From a virus: 29,285 bases of DNA. Positions 29,151 through 29,285 of this stretch are shown in pieces. Below the pieces are notes generated by a model, which had not been told where the DNA came from, did no database searches, and worked only from the letters and a program-made list of their open reading frames with translations. How positions within the stretch are numbered: position 1 is the stretch's first letter; every line of letters begins with the position of its first letter. The stretch covers positions 1 to 29,285 of the IMG/VR virus record IMGVR_UViG_3300047297_000122; one strand, written 5' to 3'. Position numbers and translations under genes: made by a program.

Positions 29151-29285
29151 TCACTGGATTGGGTTCTTGCTTAGGTCGTCCATCGCTTTCCACAGGTCTT
29201 CGATGTCGCGGTCGTATGTGTCAAGCTTATCCTTCAGACCTGCCGTGATGGCATCAGACTTCTCGACCGAAGAGCGTAGATCGAG
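29151..29285 (-). CDS. C-terminal end of a coiled-coil protein (start outside window)
   Basis: The minus-strand frame is open from the right edge to TGA at 29151-29153, giving the last 44 residues of a longer protein. The visible part (SSVEKSDAITAGLKDKLDTY, then DIEDLWKAMDDLSKNPIQ) is charged and heptad-like, a probable coiled coil. The frame ends 7 bases before the next gene's ATG, with that gene's GAGGG between, so it is part of the same leftward operon. Identity cannot be determined from this fragment. Confidence 0.6.
   Translation of the reverse strand, partial: LDLRSSVEKSDAITAGLKDKLDTYDRDIEDLWKAMDDLSKNPIQ

Overview
The window is part of a tailed-phage genome, most likely a podovirus (short tail), and both ends cut through genes, so it is a slice of a larger genome. 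The evidence is a terminase small subunit, a compact replication module (SSB-like protein, archaeo-eukaryotic primase, UvrD-like and SNF2-like helicases, family A DNA polymerase), very large internal-virion-type proteins, a P22 gp10-like tail protein, and a lysis cassette. The terminase large subunit, portal, capsid and most of the tail are not here and presumably lie beyond the two ends. No integrase, recombinase, CRISPR array, insertion sequence or rRNA was seen. The host cannot be fixed from the sequence. The gene style (moderately high GC, 'CQDP'-type small membrane protein, GH19 lysin, TOTE primase) recalls phages of aquatic alphaproteobacteria, but that is an inference.

Layout. 1-829 (minus): start of the packaging operon, with terminase small subunit followed by an overlapping PD-(D/E)xK nuclease cut by the window edge. 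830-1429: a 600-base non-coding divergent region packed with nested inverted repeats, direct repeats and a promoter/operator; it is the best candidate for a replication origin or switch region. 1430-7508 (plus): about twenty-one small early genes joined by ATGA/TGATG overlaps, mostly of unknown function. They include tandem paralogs, helix-turn-helix proteins, two double-IENR1-like proteins, a possible Nmad5-like protein and several one-helix membrane peptides. 7509-7856: RNA-rich stretch with an initiator-like tRNA-Met, a tRNA-like stem ending in CCA, small hairpins and a promoter/operator. 7857-8601 (plus): short ribbon-helix-helix regulator and a cupin protein. 8598-10318 (minus): SNF2-type helicase and a small basic protein. 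10399-17667 (plus): replication operon. 17621-29285 (minus): virion and lysis genes, transcribed leftward from beyond the right edge.

How it fits together. Rightward early and replication operons are opposed by leftward late operons. The two blocks meet tail to tail with overlapping coding ends at 17621-17667. Two palindromes of the form TTGTnnACnGTnnACAA, at 1375-1391 and 10362-10378, and a related split palindrome at 7814-7842, overlap the likely promoters of the plus-strand units. This suggests one regulator coordinates them; the ribbon-helix-helix protein encoded at 7857 is a natural candidate.

The replisome has no recognisable ring helicase (DnaB or gp4 type) in this window. It pairs a TOTE-type primase with SF1 and SF2 helicases and a polymerase carrying Leu at the position equivalent to E. 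coli Phe762. A dATP/dGTP diphosphohydrolase (MazZ/DUF5664 family) lies just before the polymerase, which raises, but does not prove, the question of altered DNA bases. Small genes missed by a length cut-off (at 6168, 6332, 7446 and 7857) and the two edge-truncated genes are included below.
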